64,000 nucleotides of DNA from Atrichornis clamosus (taxonomy: Eukaryota; Chordata; Aves; Passeriformes; Menuridae): positions 150,029 to 214,028 of the forward strand of contig WBMZ01009483.1 in NCBI GenBank assembly GCA_013400975.1. The letters are read 5' to 3'. Positions 11,901 through 58,800 of this stretch are shown here, piece by piece. The position numbers and the translations under genes were made by a program. A model generated the notes under the pieces. That model did not search any database, was not told the origin of the DNA, and saw only the letters and a program-made list of their open reading frames with translations. Each line of letters starts with the position of its first letter. Positions within the stretch are counted from its first letter, which is position 1.

Positions 11901-12360
11901 AGTAGTTGCTTGAGAGAAACATTAGGTAATAGCACTGCCATGCTGCTGGATAATACCAGAATTATTAAATTTATCAGTACAGCAATTTTACAGTTAAGAA
12001 AACTGCTAATAAAGATCCTAATGAACAAGAGGAGTTTTACCAGGAGCATACAAAGTCAAGTTACATTGATGCCATAGATATTATCTCTGTGCTTTAAAAT
12101 CCTTTCAGTATTTCTAGACTCATTCCACTGGGAAAAAAATAATCAAGATAAATCAAATACATACAGAAACACACTCACTCACATGGCACTCATTGCTTTT
12201 TGTACAATTAAGCTTTAGTGAAAATATACATCTTAAAACAAATGAAGTACAAATGTACAAAAATCCTTGAACTCAGATAAAAAATATATATAATACAATT
12301 TGCTACAGAGATATAAAACATTTACTGTTTGCTCATCCCTTCTGATGAGCGTAAAATGAT
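5931..12360. other. HTT-GRK4 spacer including GRK4 3' UTR
   Basis: This is AT-rich sequence between the HTT island and the GRK4 stop codon. The GRK4 3' UTR must lie at its right end, but no polyadenylation signal was convincing; an ATTAAA on the minus strand at 11358-11353 is one candidate. No protein-coding exon, RNA gene or mobile element was recognised. A perfect 20-bp palindrome lies at 10789-10808, and a (CAT)n-like patch lies near 8275. Confidence 0.6.
10789..10808. repeat. Perfect 20-bp palindrome
   Basis: ATTTGTCTCTAGAGACAAAT is identical to its own reverse complement, with no spacer. It sits in the non-coding spacer downstream of GRK4. No element that would explain it was recognised around it. 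Confidence 0.85.
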
Positions 12361-45863
<33,503 letters not shown>

Positions 45864-46168
45864 GGTCGGGGGCTACTTCCCCTCAGGGCAGCCGGAGCGG
45901 AGGCCGCCCCTACAGCCTCCTTCGCCCCCTCCTCCAGCCCCGCCACCTCCGCGGCGCCAAGCCTCGGCTCATCCGGCCCCGCAGGACCTCAGCACTGCTC
46001 TCGCCTCTTCCCCATCACCCGCTGCTCGCCCCGGCACCGCGCTCCCCCTCCCCGAGGGCGGGGGCGGGGAGCGGGCAGCGCCCGCCCGCCCCGGCCATGG
46101 CTCCTCCGCCTGCCTCAGGCAGCACCGCCCCTGCGCTCCCGCGCCGACACGCCTTCACCGTCATTGGG

Positions 46169-46187
46169 ACTACAAATCCCAGCAGGC
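46169..46187 (+). promoter_or_regulatory. ZNF143 (Staf/SBS) site, forward
   Basis: ACTACAAATCCCAGCAGGC is a near-exact match to the ZNF143 long motif ACTACAATTCCCAGCATGC. It lies between GRK4 and NOP14, directly after an inverted CCAAT box. Confidence 0.8.
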
Positions 46188-46231
46188 AGAGCGCGGCGTG
46201 CGTTGGGGAGACGGGCGTTCTTTCGCGCGGA

Positions 46232-46250
46232 GCCTGCTGGAATGCGTAGT
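46232..46250 (-). promoter_or_regulatory. ZNF143 (Staf/SBS) site, reverse
   Basis: On the minus strand this reads ACTACGCATTCCAGCAGGC, a second ZNF143-type site facing the first. Their motif centres are 63 bp apart. It is somewhat weaker than the forward site in the AATTCCC core. Confidence 0.7.
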
Positions 46251-46326
46251 GCGTCAAACCTTCCCTTGCCTCGTCCAGAAGCTGGACGGGAGAAGAGCGG
46301 TAAATATCGCGGTAGTTGGGCGAAAC

Positions 46327-46336
46327 TCTCGCGAGA
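46327..46336. promoter_or_regulatory. TCTCGCGAGA palindromic element
   Basis: A perfect TCTCGCGAGA, a motif known from TATA-less and bidirectional mammalian promoters and linked to ZBTB33 (Kaiso) binding. It lies 312 bp upstream of the NOP14 ATG. Confidence 0.75.
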
Positions 46337-46647
46337 GGTGCTAACCTGCCGGTGCGCATGTGGTAGTGCAGGGTACGGCCGGTTGAGCGTAGCATCGGTA
46401 CCCCTCTCCTCCTTCTTTTTCTCCTTCCTGTTCTGCGCTCCCTCCTGCACTTCACGCCCATCTGTCTCTCGCGGAGCTGTCTTGGAGGGCAGCGGTCAGG
46501 CCAAGGGCAGTTCGTGAGGTTTTGGTTCCCCCCTCGTCCCCGGGCGCCATTTTGCTCGCTCTGTTCGCACCCCCAATCTTGGCCCCGCATACTGTGAAGG
46601 CTGAGCTGCTGCCTCCCCCCGCATCCCCACGGGCAGCCGGAGCAGAG

Positions 46648-46845
46648 ATGGGGAAGGCGGTGAAGCGGAAGAGAAAAGTGTCAGTGCCCTCCACAGCCAA
46701 GGGCCCCGTGAAGTCAGCGATGGCCGTGGTCAAGAGCAACCCCTTTGAGGTGAAAGTCAACAGGCAGAAGTTTGACATCTTGGGGAGGAAGACCAAGAAT
46801 GATGTGGGCCTGCCTGGTGTCTCACGGTCCAAGGCCATCAAGAAG
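46648..46845 (+). CDS. NOP14: NOP14 coding exon 1
   Basis: Encodes residues 1-66, MGKAVKRKRKVSVPS to SRSKAIKK. The lysine-rich start resembles a nucleolar localisation signal. ATG context is AGAGATGG with G at -3 and +4. Donor GTAAGA, phase 0. Confidence 0.95.
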
Positions 46846-49800
46846 GTAAGAGGACATCCAAAGCAGGGAGGAAGGGTGGTATCTGGAGATTTGGGGAGAT
46901 GATTAGCCTGGAGCCCTCTTAGATGAAGTAAGCGACCATCTCCGTTGCGCACAGGAGTGGCCGGTCACCTCTCACTGCTCGGGTGATGCTGCAGAGCTCG
47001 GGGAATGGCTCGCGCCAGTGCAACCCGCAGGGTTCAGTAATATAGGTCTTCCTTGTTGCTTGTGTGGGAATGATTCTCTTCTGAAATTACCCAGGTCCAG
47101 AATACAATGGCACATGGTGTCGGCAAGTAAATACTGGACTAGAGTCCGTGTTCATTACGTTGGTCGGGTTTGGTGATTACGGGATGTTAAGCTTCTTGGT
47201 AATGTTGCAATGTTGGTGTAATAGTGAAAGCTTGAAAGGTTACTAAGGTCAGGATGCTGTGAGAAAGGTGTAGGCACAAAGAAACTACCATTGATTTGGA
47301 AAACAAATGCAGGTGATTTTTTACACACTGGTTAAATAGTTGTAGAAGTACGTTGGGATGCACTGATCTGTCCTCTGCTCTCATAAGAATGGCCATGCAA
47401 CTTAAGAAGAGTAAATTTTTTATCTTCCACTTTTGTACCATTTCAAAACTGCCTTTCTTTATTTCTCAACTGCCGTTAGTAGCTAGCTGGCCAAAATCTG
47501 GAAGGCACAAGGGAGAGTGTGTCATACTAAGCATCTGGGATACCAGCAGCCTACCTTATCTTGGGTGAAACACTAGGTTTTTTAGTGATCTGTCACTTCA
47601 AACAAAACAGCAAAGAAGTCAAAACCTCTGTAGATTCAGTTAGAGCTGAAAAAATTGTAATTTGAAAGTATGCCCCTGAGATTCTGTCTGACATGTTACA
47701 TACATGTTGTTGTTGAACAGAATTCAGAGCACTTACTGAAAGGACAAGTGCAGATTTTCATTTTACATGTATTGTGAAAGGTGATATATTAAATCTTTTT
47801 TATCATTAAGGGGGGTAATCAAATAATTAATAAGGACTTTTTTGTGTCGAAGGTATTGAGATATATTAACGTTCATATACAGTGTCTAAGCTGCGTGATA
47901 ATTTATATACTCTGAGCAAGAAGTAAATACAAGGTAGCACTGGCACAATAGTAGATCAAAGTTGAGTTTTCGTGTCATTTACAGCAGTATCTGAAAGTTG
48001 TGAATGCTCAGTGAGGCTGCAGAGGTCTGGTGTAGGAAACCCAGCCGTTTCCTTCAGTGCAGCACTTTGAGAGGTCCAGGTAATCTGAATGCCATTATAT
48101 CTCTCTGTAGGATTCAGTTAATGTGTTTTAAAGAAAAAATTATATTTTTTCAGCCTAAACACAGCCAACAGTTTCTTTAGAATCTATATATTATCAGCAT
48201 GAAATTATAAATTAGTTTTCAGTCGTTGTTACTACTTACCAAGGTTTTAAAAAACTTAATGAATGTTTTAGATCACATTTAAGGGTTTGGAGTTTTATTT
48301 TATAGTAAGGTAAATCAGATGCTTGTTTTGAATTACATCACTTGCATTGAAAAGTAAACCTGCCTCCTTACCTGTAGCATAAGTAGAGCATATAGTAAGT
48401 GCCTTGTGTGATAAATTACAGAGTTGATGCTTGACCTCCTTGTGCTCAACACTAACAGAGCTAAGTGTATGGACCCACTTGAGGTTTTATGTCTGACATG
48501 AAAAGACCAAAAAAGTTCAACTGACTTGTGTTGGCTTTTTTTGCTTTCTTAAATGTATTATTCTTAGTCTACTAAGCTTCAAACAAATGAGAATTTTTCA
48601 GTGAAAATGCACTGGTTTTATATGTGATAAAATAAAGGTGAGATACAGTGTAACATATTTTATGTTCGCATGGGCAGCTTGTAAGGAAACCTAAAGACTC
48701 TGAATGTATTGTACAGAGCTTCCCGCCTCTTTTTTCATGTTAATTTTTACTTCTCTTTCATTGCATTCTGCTAAATTATTAATTATGATATAATGGCAAC
48801 ATAAAGCTTATTGTGTTGACAGGATACCATGGAGCCTTTTTTGCCTTGACTTTGAAAGTAGTTACGCTCTGTTTTTTAATTCTACCTCCTTTTGTCTTTT
48901 TCCTTCCAGCGCACTCAAACATTACTGAAAGAATATAAAGAAAGAGAAAAGACAAATGTGTTTAAAGATAAACGTTTCGCTGAATATAACACCAAAATAA
49001 CTCCCGAGGAAAAGATGATCAGACGATTTGCTTTGGAAAGACAGGTAAACCATCAAAATTTAAAAAACAAAAAACAAAGCCAAACACAAAACCACAAGAA
49101 ACACGACTTTTTAGGTTGGGAGCACCCTCTTAACATATGGTTTTGCAGGATAATGCTTTATTTTTTGTTTTATATGTTTGAAACTTATGAAAAAGGGATT
49201 TTTTGTGGAAATAGAAATTTTTTCATTAAATCTTTCTAGTTTTTCAAGACAACTTTTTGAAGCAGAAATTTCTATGAGCACTGGCATGCAAAGAAGCCAG
49301 TTATAAGCAGATTCAGTAATTACTTAATTTTTGTTTTACTACCTTGATTTAGGAATTAAATTAGGAAAAGGCAGTCACTATCAAGTATATTCATTTGCTG
49401 AGCTGAAGAACTCTCTAACTTGCTGTCATTCTGTAATGTGAATTGAATGTGTAGTACTGTTCTTTCTGACTCATCATACTCAGTCTCCAGAACTGAGTAG
49501 TGTAATTTTCATCGGTTGAAATCTGTTTCATTAGGCTTGAATAATTAAATATTGATGTTACTGACACACAGGTAAAACTTAAGCTTCCTTAGGTTTCCTG
49601 AGGTAGTCCTTCAGCACTTTAGTTTAAGAGAGACGTGACACTCTCTCACTGAACATGTAAGGTACTTGAATGAAAATATTAGTCTGGCAGTGCTCTTACT
49701 CCAGTGTTGAGTTTCAGCAGAACACTGGAATAAGAATCTCCTCAACTAGCACTAAAAATAAGGGGTGTGTTAATTTGTTGCCTGGGAACTAAAGATCTTT

Positions 49801-52800
49801 TGATATTTAATTGGTTTGTTTTGCCGTTCTTAGCAAAATTATGGAAAGAAGAATATCTATAATCTTAATGAAGATGAAGAATTGACTCACTATGGACAAT
49901 CTTTGGCAGAAATTGAAAAACTAAATGACATTGTTGATAGTGACAGTGACACAGAAGACAGAGGAACACTGTCAGGTAAGACGTGTCAGCTAGTGTCCCA
50001 CTGCTGGTTTTATTATTGGTAAATGTGTACAAAATTTATTCAGTACAGTCTCTCAGTGAGAAAGAATATTATATACTTGGTTGGCATGTTAAAGCCAGAT
50101 TTGATTACTTCTTAGCCACGCGCAGACCAGCTCTCTGGATTTTAGTAGGGGTTAAGTTGAACATACCTCCTAGCAAGCTTCTTTACTCTGTGAGCTTTTC
50201 AGAATAAACAGATACCTGGATTTTGAGCCCTTTGGCCAGAATCTGAAGTGTGAGTTTTCTGGTTGTATTCTTGCATCTCTGAACCTAACTGTTAGGTAAA
50301 CACTGGAAAAAAACATGTTCCTACCTCATTCCAAATGTTTGTCATTGTAAATTATGTGTCTAACATAATCTCTTTTGGTATGACCATTCCCATAGGGATG
50401 GGAATAATTCATAATTGGTTCAATAGTTCTAATTGCTCCTATTCTCAAAGAACAGGGAAATACTATCCCAGCAGCAGCATTCCCGCAGTCCTGTGCATTT
50501 GAAAGATTCACATTGTACTTTTTTTTTCCTAGCTGAATTAACTGCTGCTCATTTTGGAGGGGGTGGAGGCCTCCTTCGTAAAAAAGTATCAAGTGAGCAG
50601 CAAGGTGAAGAAGAGGAAAAATCTAAGTCCAGAAAAGAACTCATAGAAGAAATGATAGCCAAATCTAAACAAGAAAAGGTAAGTTTTTAGCCTTGAAGTG
50701 TAAATGAGCATAATTAAGAAGCTGCCACAATTCATGTATTTGCAGAAGAGAATAGTAGTGGCATAGAAAACAAAGGAGGAAGCTGTCTAAGAGAGAAGTC
50801 CAATCTCTTTTAATAAAGTCTGACTTCATTGGCATTTTAGGATATAATTTGAATATCTGACGCTCTTTTGTATCCCCAGATCTCATCTTCTGTTCACACC
50901 TACCTTCTGTATGCAACCCTTGTACCATTCAGCATAGCTCTATACTGCTTCTTTCACGAAGCAGGTTTGCAGCTTCAAAATGTTAAATATTTGAAATTAT
51001 TCATTTGTTAAAGACAGCATTTGGTTTTATGCTGTAAATGGTATGTCATGACTATCTGAACTTAACTGCAGCATTTGTTTTTGTTTTATTTTTCTAGCAA
51101 GAGAGACAGACTCGGAGAGAAAGTGCTTTAGAACTCACAGAAAAACTTGACAAAGACTGGAAGGAAATCCAAACCCTTATTGCCCGCAAAACCCCAAAAT
51201 CAGAGAGAAAGGACAAAGAAATAGAAAAACCCAAGGTAAGATTTTGACTAGTCTAATTTCCTTAGTCCTAGTAACTTGTTGTTTTGACTTGTAGTGGCTG
51301 AAGTATAAGGTGAAGTTCCTAATGTCATAAAATAAGATGTTGCCTGCTATTCACATTGAAGGACTACAGTTTTAGCACAGTCTGATTAGTTGGAGGAATC
51401 TAGGGTTTTGCACAATTTCTGATTTTAATTAGTTATTGCTTTTCTGTAGTTACCAAGTGAGAGAGAGCTTACAGGCTAAACAACATTGTTGACTACAGCT
51501 GATTTGTATGACAAATACATTTACTTGAAGAATTAAAATTGTTGGGAACACTGACTTATTTTGGAGTGTTCCTTAGATAAAACAACTTGTACTTGACAAC
51601 AGACTTTTCCTTGTTGAAATTGGGTTCTGCTTTTTCAAAAAGAGAATGAAAATAATTTACTTTTGAATAGATATCTTACGGTCTCATGCTTTTTCTATTT
51701 TATATTAAGGGAAATAAACTTTTAAATCTAAGAATAGGTATTGTGTTGAGCTTTTTTTTTCTTCTAGAAATTTTGTATTATCTTGCAGAACATTGTGAAT
51801 TTTCATTTATTGTTTTACAACAGTATTCAGTTTTTATAAGATCAGTTAATTAGTTCAATCTTGCATTAAAACTGATCTCAAAGTACAACAGAAGATACTG
51901 GATCAAAAGTTCATCTTTTAGTGTATTGATTTTTGACTTTAAGTTGTTTCATAGCATGCCAATAAACTCACTGAATAGCAGAATCCCTTTTTATTTTCTT
52001 TAAGCTAGACTTCTGTGTAATGGAAATAGCAAAGGCTTAGTTTGTGTCTCACAGTGTAAAGTAAAATATAAATTATAAATTTATTAATGCCAGCTGTGTT
52101 TTGTTAATAAACAATATTTTAAAGTTTCTTTCAAGTAATAAGACAGTTATTATTTAGGATGCTATTTTTGAGTTTTTCAGTTGTAACTTAAGTAAGGGAG
52201 GGGGAAGTTCCAGAAGAATTTCTATTCAAGTGTTCATTCCATTCCTTGTCTTAAAACTGAGTTGAGTGTTCTTGCAGCTTGATTTGGAAGGAGTTTTCCT
52301 CTTTTATCTTAACAGTCTGACTTCTTAGCTGTTAGTCTGGCAGAGGGGTGGCTGCAAAGCAGAATAATGAAATTTAAGATAATAAAAAATTGCATAAATA
52401 TTTCTTTAGCCTGATGAATACGATATGATTGTTCGAGAACTTGGATTTGAGATGAAAGCAAAACCTTCAGAAAGGATGAAGACAGAAGAAGAATTGGCAA
52501 AAGAGGAGCAGGCGCGACTCCAGAAGCTTGAGGTATACCATTTATGGTTGAGATTGGTTTTGGGGCCTGTCTTTTGGGAGTGACTGCTTATATTCATTGC
52601 TTGACCTTAGGTTGTAAGTGGCTGTACTAAACTGCAATTCGTCAGAGGGTGAATTCAGGAAATCTTCTGTTTGTGTTTGTAATCTGATATTAAAACAAAA
52701 AAACCCCCAAACCCCTAGGCTTAGTATGTGTCTGTGGAGGTTTATGAAATGAGTCAATCTTTCTTGAATAAAAATGTAATGTTACTTTGATTTGCCTTTA

Positions 52801-55800
52801 AATGTTTTAAATTATTCAGAGTTGAAAGGTGCTTCTAACTCAGTGGAGTATCATGTTGCACGGCAGTTGAATTAATATGCTGGGCAAGTCTTATTGTTTT
52901 CTTCTGATGTTGCAAGAGTTCCAGTGCTAGCATGCATATAGCTTTGCTTTGAAGAGGGATAGGATTGTCTTGGGAAATGTTGCATGCTACTTCTGTTATA
53001 TGGAGCTCTGAGTCTTATGGAAAGATTGAATAATTTTTTTTTTCATTTTGTTTTGATATACTAGGGACACATAAGGACTGTAGGGAATTCAGTACCTTTA
53101 GGTTACCTCAGAGCAAATTAGTATCTAATAGCAGACAAGAGTGAGATTTTTTTTCTCTTCTCTTCTTACCATCTTGTTTGATGCTCAGTCTACATCCCAA
53201 AAAATCTTAGGATATGGTTGTGTTTACTACAAGCTTGTTACACATATGGGAAACAGATAAATTCTGCAAAATCCTAAAACACTTTAGAAGCTTTTATTTT
53301 CTAGTATTGATGTCCCATAAGCAAGAGAGAGAAATTGTAAAATAAGAGAGCATAATGCTTCTGGTAAACTGAGTTTTAAATCCTTCTAAATAAGCTAATC
53401 CAATTGACCATGTGCTTTTACCAGATGGTACTCCCTACAGAAAAGTAAGGTATTGTCAGATTTTGCCCATAATTTCTGAAATTGCTGTTTTTTTATTTTC
53501 AGCAACTTTTTGAGTAATCCAAATGAACTGGGGTTTTGTCTTGGGTTTTCTCAGCTGTAGTATTTGAGAGATCTGCCATTTTGGTGTAGTTACCTGATTG
53601 ATTTAGATGTCTCACATCTGTGTGTGGTATTTCTTGTGCAACACAGGCAGATCGATTACGTCGAATGCATGGAATAGATGAACAGGCAAATAAAAAGAAA
53701 CCCAGCCATGTGTCAGCTGATGATCTAGCTGATGGCTTTATCCTGGATAAAGACGACAGACGTTTATTGTCTTACAAGGTAAGGTTTAGTTTCTGAATTT
53801 TCAGAGTTTTCTAAAGAAGATAGGAAAAAGTTTGCAGGTGAACTGTCTGGGGGCATTTGGTTCAACCTCCTGCTCATAGCAAGGTCAACTGTGAAATCAC
53901 CAGTTTACTCGGATCCAGGGTGTTGTTGGAAAATCTGCAAGAATGGAGGTTGCTCAGAGAGGTGTGTGCTGACTGCCCTTACTGTGAACGGGGGTTTTTT
54001 AGATCCAGGTCTGCCTCTCCTCATAGGGCAGGTGCCCCAGCCGCTGTCAATCTTGGTGGCTTTCTGCTGAACTTGCTGCAGTGTATAGATACCTGTATTG
54101 TACTTGACTCAAAACTGGACGCTGTGTTCTATGTGATCTTACAAGTGTCAAGTACAGGGAAACAGTTGTTTCCCTCAATTTACTGACTGTATTCCTGCTA
54201 TTAGCTTTCTCTATCTCTGGCCTACTGGGTTGAAGAGGAGGCTCTTTAGACATTCTGATCTTTTTCCCTCCCCTCTCTCCCCTCCCTTCTCTCCTTTTTT
54301 TTTTTCCTTTTCTCTCCTTTTCCTCTTTTTTTTCATTTTCACTATATTTGATAAAACTTCCACCAAATTTCAGTCTGAAGATGAGTGGGTTTCTGGAAGA
54401 ACCCTTCCACTCTGAAATAGCTTTGATTAAGATGGCAGAGCAACATAACCTTAAAGCTCATGTGTGAATCACCCTGACTGCGGTGCACGTGTGCACTGAT
54501 CCTCTCATCCTCTCACACACAAGTAATAAGGGAACTGCTGTTGTCTTTGAAGGAGAGAATACAAATTGTGAATGTGAATTTAAAGTGGTGATTAATAAAA
54601 TCAGGAAGGGACCAAATATTTATCTGATATACTATTTTAAAACAGGGAAGGAATATATTTTTAAACCAAGAATGTTTCTGTAAGTGATGTGAAATTTTTT
54701 TTCATATAATCTGCTAGTAGTTATTTTCTCTTCTGTGCGGTTTCTTTTAGTCCTTGTATACTACCTCCTATTCTTGCAGTTGCTTACAGCTACTTGAAAA
54801 TACCCAATTTTTCTTATATCTCTATGTATGTTCTCTCCCTAATACCCCTTCTTGGCTGGCACTGCTGCTGTTTACTGCCTGGCCAGGGTAGCAAGGTTCA
54901 GATTCTGCTCATGTGTGTCGTAGATAGCTTTGCATGGTGATTCTGGTGAGGTGCTGCCACTTTGTCAGTGTTTTAACTCGCTTGTTTTCTCTGCTGACAG
55001 GATGGAAAAATTAATATTGAAAATGAAGAGAAAGAAGAAGAGGAAGAAGGAGAGAAAGAAGATAGTGAGAATGAAGAAGAAAGTGAGGAAGAATCTGCAC
55101 CTGAAGATGAGGAAGAAGATGCTTCAGATAACCACTCTGATCTTGAATCTGATCTTGAGAGTGAAGAAGAAGCTGCAGGGAATAAAGAAGAGAAGGAACA
55201 CAAGACAAACCAAAATGAATCACAGAATGTGGAAGAACTAGATCCAAAGAGAGAAGCTGCCAAATCAGAGATTCCCTATACATTTGCTGGTAAGCAAAGG
55301 ATTCATCCAGAGATCTGTTGTCATCAGGGGATTTATAACAACCAGTCACTTTCTCTGCTCTGTAGGATCTTACATTCATCCGTGAAGTTTTCTGCATAGT
55401 TGTCTTCTACTATTCGAAGAGAAGCCAGTAACGGCTGTTATTAGTGAACAGCCCTAGCCATGCTTGGAGCAGTAGGAACCAAATCTCTCTCATCCCAGAA
55501 GAGTTTCTGCTCCTCTGAGCAGCATTAGAATTGGAAGATAAACACAGGGGAGTAAAATAAAAATACCTGTGCTCCTTTCTGAAGGCAACCAGCATATCCA
55601 ATCCAAAGTGCTACTCTTTTACCTAAGAGAAGCCAGAACAGTATTGTATGATCTATACTTACAGTTTTTCTAGTGTTTGGACTGATATTTTTGTCAGAAG
55701 ATGCTTGGAGAGACAGGATTCTGAGATTTAATCCCTGTGATGTAACATTGCAGTATTGCTAGAGACAGAAAGTTTGACTAGTTTTGGGTCCATGCCTAGC

Positions 55801-58800
55801 AGGAAGGAGGAGACACGTTTCAAGTAGTATACAAAACATTCATTCATATTAAGTACATAATTCATCTAACTATTGTCCTAGTGTAGATTTCTCTAACAAA
55901 AGTATCTGTTGCAAGATTAAACAACCTTTTAAACAACTTCCTTAAGTGCTTGTGTTTTTCTATCAAAAGGAGATGGTTTATTACACAAAACCTTTTAAAT
56001 GGCATTCAGGTTTTGCTTTAACCAGAAAGCAGTCACATTAAAATAACTCAAAAAAAAAAAACCAGTTAGGATGCTTTCTAGCATGTGGACTTCTATAAAA
56101 AATTAATATAGGCCCGAGTTTTGGTTTTGGGTTTTTTGGTTTTTTGTTTTTAAAATAATTTTCTATTAGTTGCAGTATTGTTACTTTTCTTAATGACCTT
56201 CGTACAAAAGCTAATTAGGTATTAATTAAACTTAGAGCTAATCGTATTATGGGAATTTTATGGGTGAATGTGTTTTTAGGTTTAATTCTTTAATAATGCT
56301 TTATTTGTCAACATAGTTGTGCTGTTCAGCATAGGCAGTAAATACAGGATGACGTGAATTTTAAGCATTGAAAAACATGTTATTTTCTGACTTGTGTTCA
56401 TAGATACAATGCTACATATACGCTAATAGATTGTTAGTGTTTAAAAGGTAATTGTTTAAAACCTGTATGGTTTCTTGTTTTTTGTCTGAAAAATAGCATT
56501 TTCAGATTGGAAATTTGTTGTACATTCACTTGAATTAAAGATGCAAAATTTGAGATTTTTGTCTGGTCATTTTTTGGTTTTGTTTTTTAGTTCCGGAATC
56601 CTACGAGACATTTAAGTCTTTATTGGCTGGAAGAACAATAGAACAACAGCTTATTATACTGGAGAGAATTCAGAAATGCAATCATCCAAGCCTTGCAGTG
56701 GGAAACAAAGCAAAGTTGGAAGTATGGAGGTTTTGTTTTTTAAGTTTAAAATTAACTTTTCATTTCAGAGTAAACTTTAGAAAGTATTTAGGGCACTGTA
56801 TAAAACTTACATGCTTTTATGTTGTGACTAGCAGTAGAATTAACATACTATTCTTCATTTTCTAAGTCTGTATCACTGTTTAAGAATATGTACAATGAAG
56901 AAAAACCTAACAATTTTAACATATTGTGCTTCTTGCAGAAATTATTTGGCTTCCTTTTGGAATATATTGGAGAGTTAGCAACTCTGGACTTACCAGAGCT
57001 CAGAACAATTGACAAACTGGTCCTGTAAGTATTAAATCCTATAGACTTTTGCTCCTTTGGGTTTTAAAGAGAAAAGCTACCTAGAGTAAAGCATTTGCCA
57101 TGTTGTTTGTTTCAGATATTCTATAGGGCTTATTGGTGGCTGGTAACTCTCCACCTTTTATACTGTTTTAACTTTGTTTCACGTGTTACTGAAGCTGACC
57201 AAGAGATTTTCAAAACCTCAGAATGTATTTTTTGATCTGCAAAATGCTTTTTGTGGGTAGTGGATAAGTAAAACCATATGCGCATGAAACTTCTGGATAT
57301 GAAGTTATTTAGACTGCTGATAAAAGATTTTAAGCTTTGCAATGACAGTGTGCAGTTCTCCTTGCAATATCTGTTTTTTCCATGGGTTTTAGTTCTGTGA
57401 ATTCACTCAGGGAACTAGATGAAAATGGAATGAAAAGTGTTATAGTAAGCTCATACAGAAGTTCCAACTAAACACTTTGCAGGAAGTTGTCAATTTGGCA
57501 TTGTTGTCTTCAAATACCTGACAGGCAATTATGCTGTGAGAAGAGAGCCAAGTTTGTCTCAGAGGTATACAGCAAAGGACAAGAGTCAATGGGCAAGGGC
57601 TGCAACAAGGGAAATTGCAATTAGATTTAAAGGAAAAAATCTTCACAGCAAAGGTACTGAATGTTAAAATGAGTTTCCCAGAGAAGCTGTGGAGATACAC
57701 AAGACTCTACAAAGCTATGAACAACCTGATCCAGCTTTGAAGTTATCCATGGGGTTGCATCAGATGATCTCCAAAGGTCCTTTCCAAACAAAATCAATCA
57801 GTGATTCCTATCTTGACTTTGCAGGATGGACAGCTTTCTTTCAAGGAGTTATTTTTATGTAGTTTGCAGGATATGTTTTTTATTTCATGCTAAAGTAAGT
57901 TTGAAAAAATCTGTTAAGTGCCGCATTAGCATTCATTGCTCTGCTGCCCTCGTCAGCAAGAGCTCTGACCCACTGATACTGTCACATACTGTTTGTACAA
58001 AAGGGTAAACACATTTTGGTTGTCTTTTAGCACTGGTATTTATTAATCACTACAGGCATATTTAACTGAAGATACTGGAAGAACTCTGACCAGATAGATG
58101 CAGACTCCAGACTGCATATGCCTGCACGCACTAGCCATAGGTCATCTGACTTCGTGTTTGGGGGCTTTTTTCTTGTTTGCAGTAATAATTTTGCTAACCA
58201 TGTTGCAGCCTTACATGTTGTTTAATATTGCCTAAGAGTGTTTAGAATAGTGGGCTGTCTAGTATAAGCCAATACACTTCAGTGCAGTAAAATCTAAAGT
58301 TAGGAGACTCAGAAGGGTATGTCATAACCATAGCAAATTATTTGGAGTGTATTTTAAAGTTTTAAAACATTTTTTAATTTAAGATTTAGAAACCAACAAC
58401 TCAAAGATTCTCTCAAGACCCAATGAAAAACACGTGTCTCTGTAAACTAAAGTCTTAAAATAATAATCTGTATCTAACAAAGAAGAAAATTTGTCTCAGG
58501 CAATTTGTTATTGTTACAATGTAGATGGAACACAAGAAATCTTCCTATGGGTGCTTAAAAATCAATTTTTTTATTAACATCAGTGGTGTAACTTGATTTT
58601 GAGTTATATTTCTTGTTAATAGGCCACTGTACAGTCTTTGCCAGATGTTTCCTGAGGCAGCCAGTGACAGTATTAGGTTTATCCTTCGAGACGCTGCACA
58701 TGATCTGGACGAAGTAATTGAAGTCAAAGGCCGTGCAGCATTTCCAGGTTTAGACACGGTAACAAATGCATATTGCTGGGATGGTCTCTTTCCATTAGTA

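Noticed and set aside
46522..46647. Upstream in-frame extension of NOP14
   Set aside because: The extension begins with TTG and has no ATG; related NOP14 proteins begin MGKA or MAKA, matching 46648.
54930..55241. Lysine-rich 103-codon frame inside NOP14 exon 8
   Set aside because: It is the shifted-frame shadow of the acidic GAA/GAG-rich exon.
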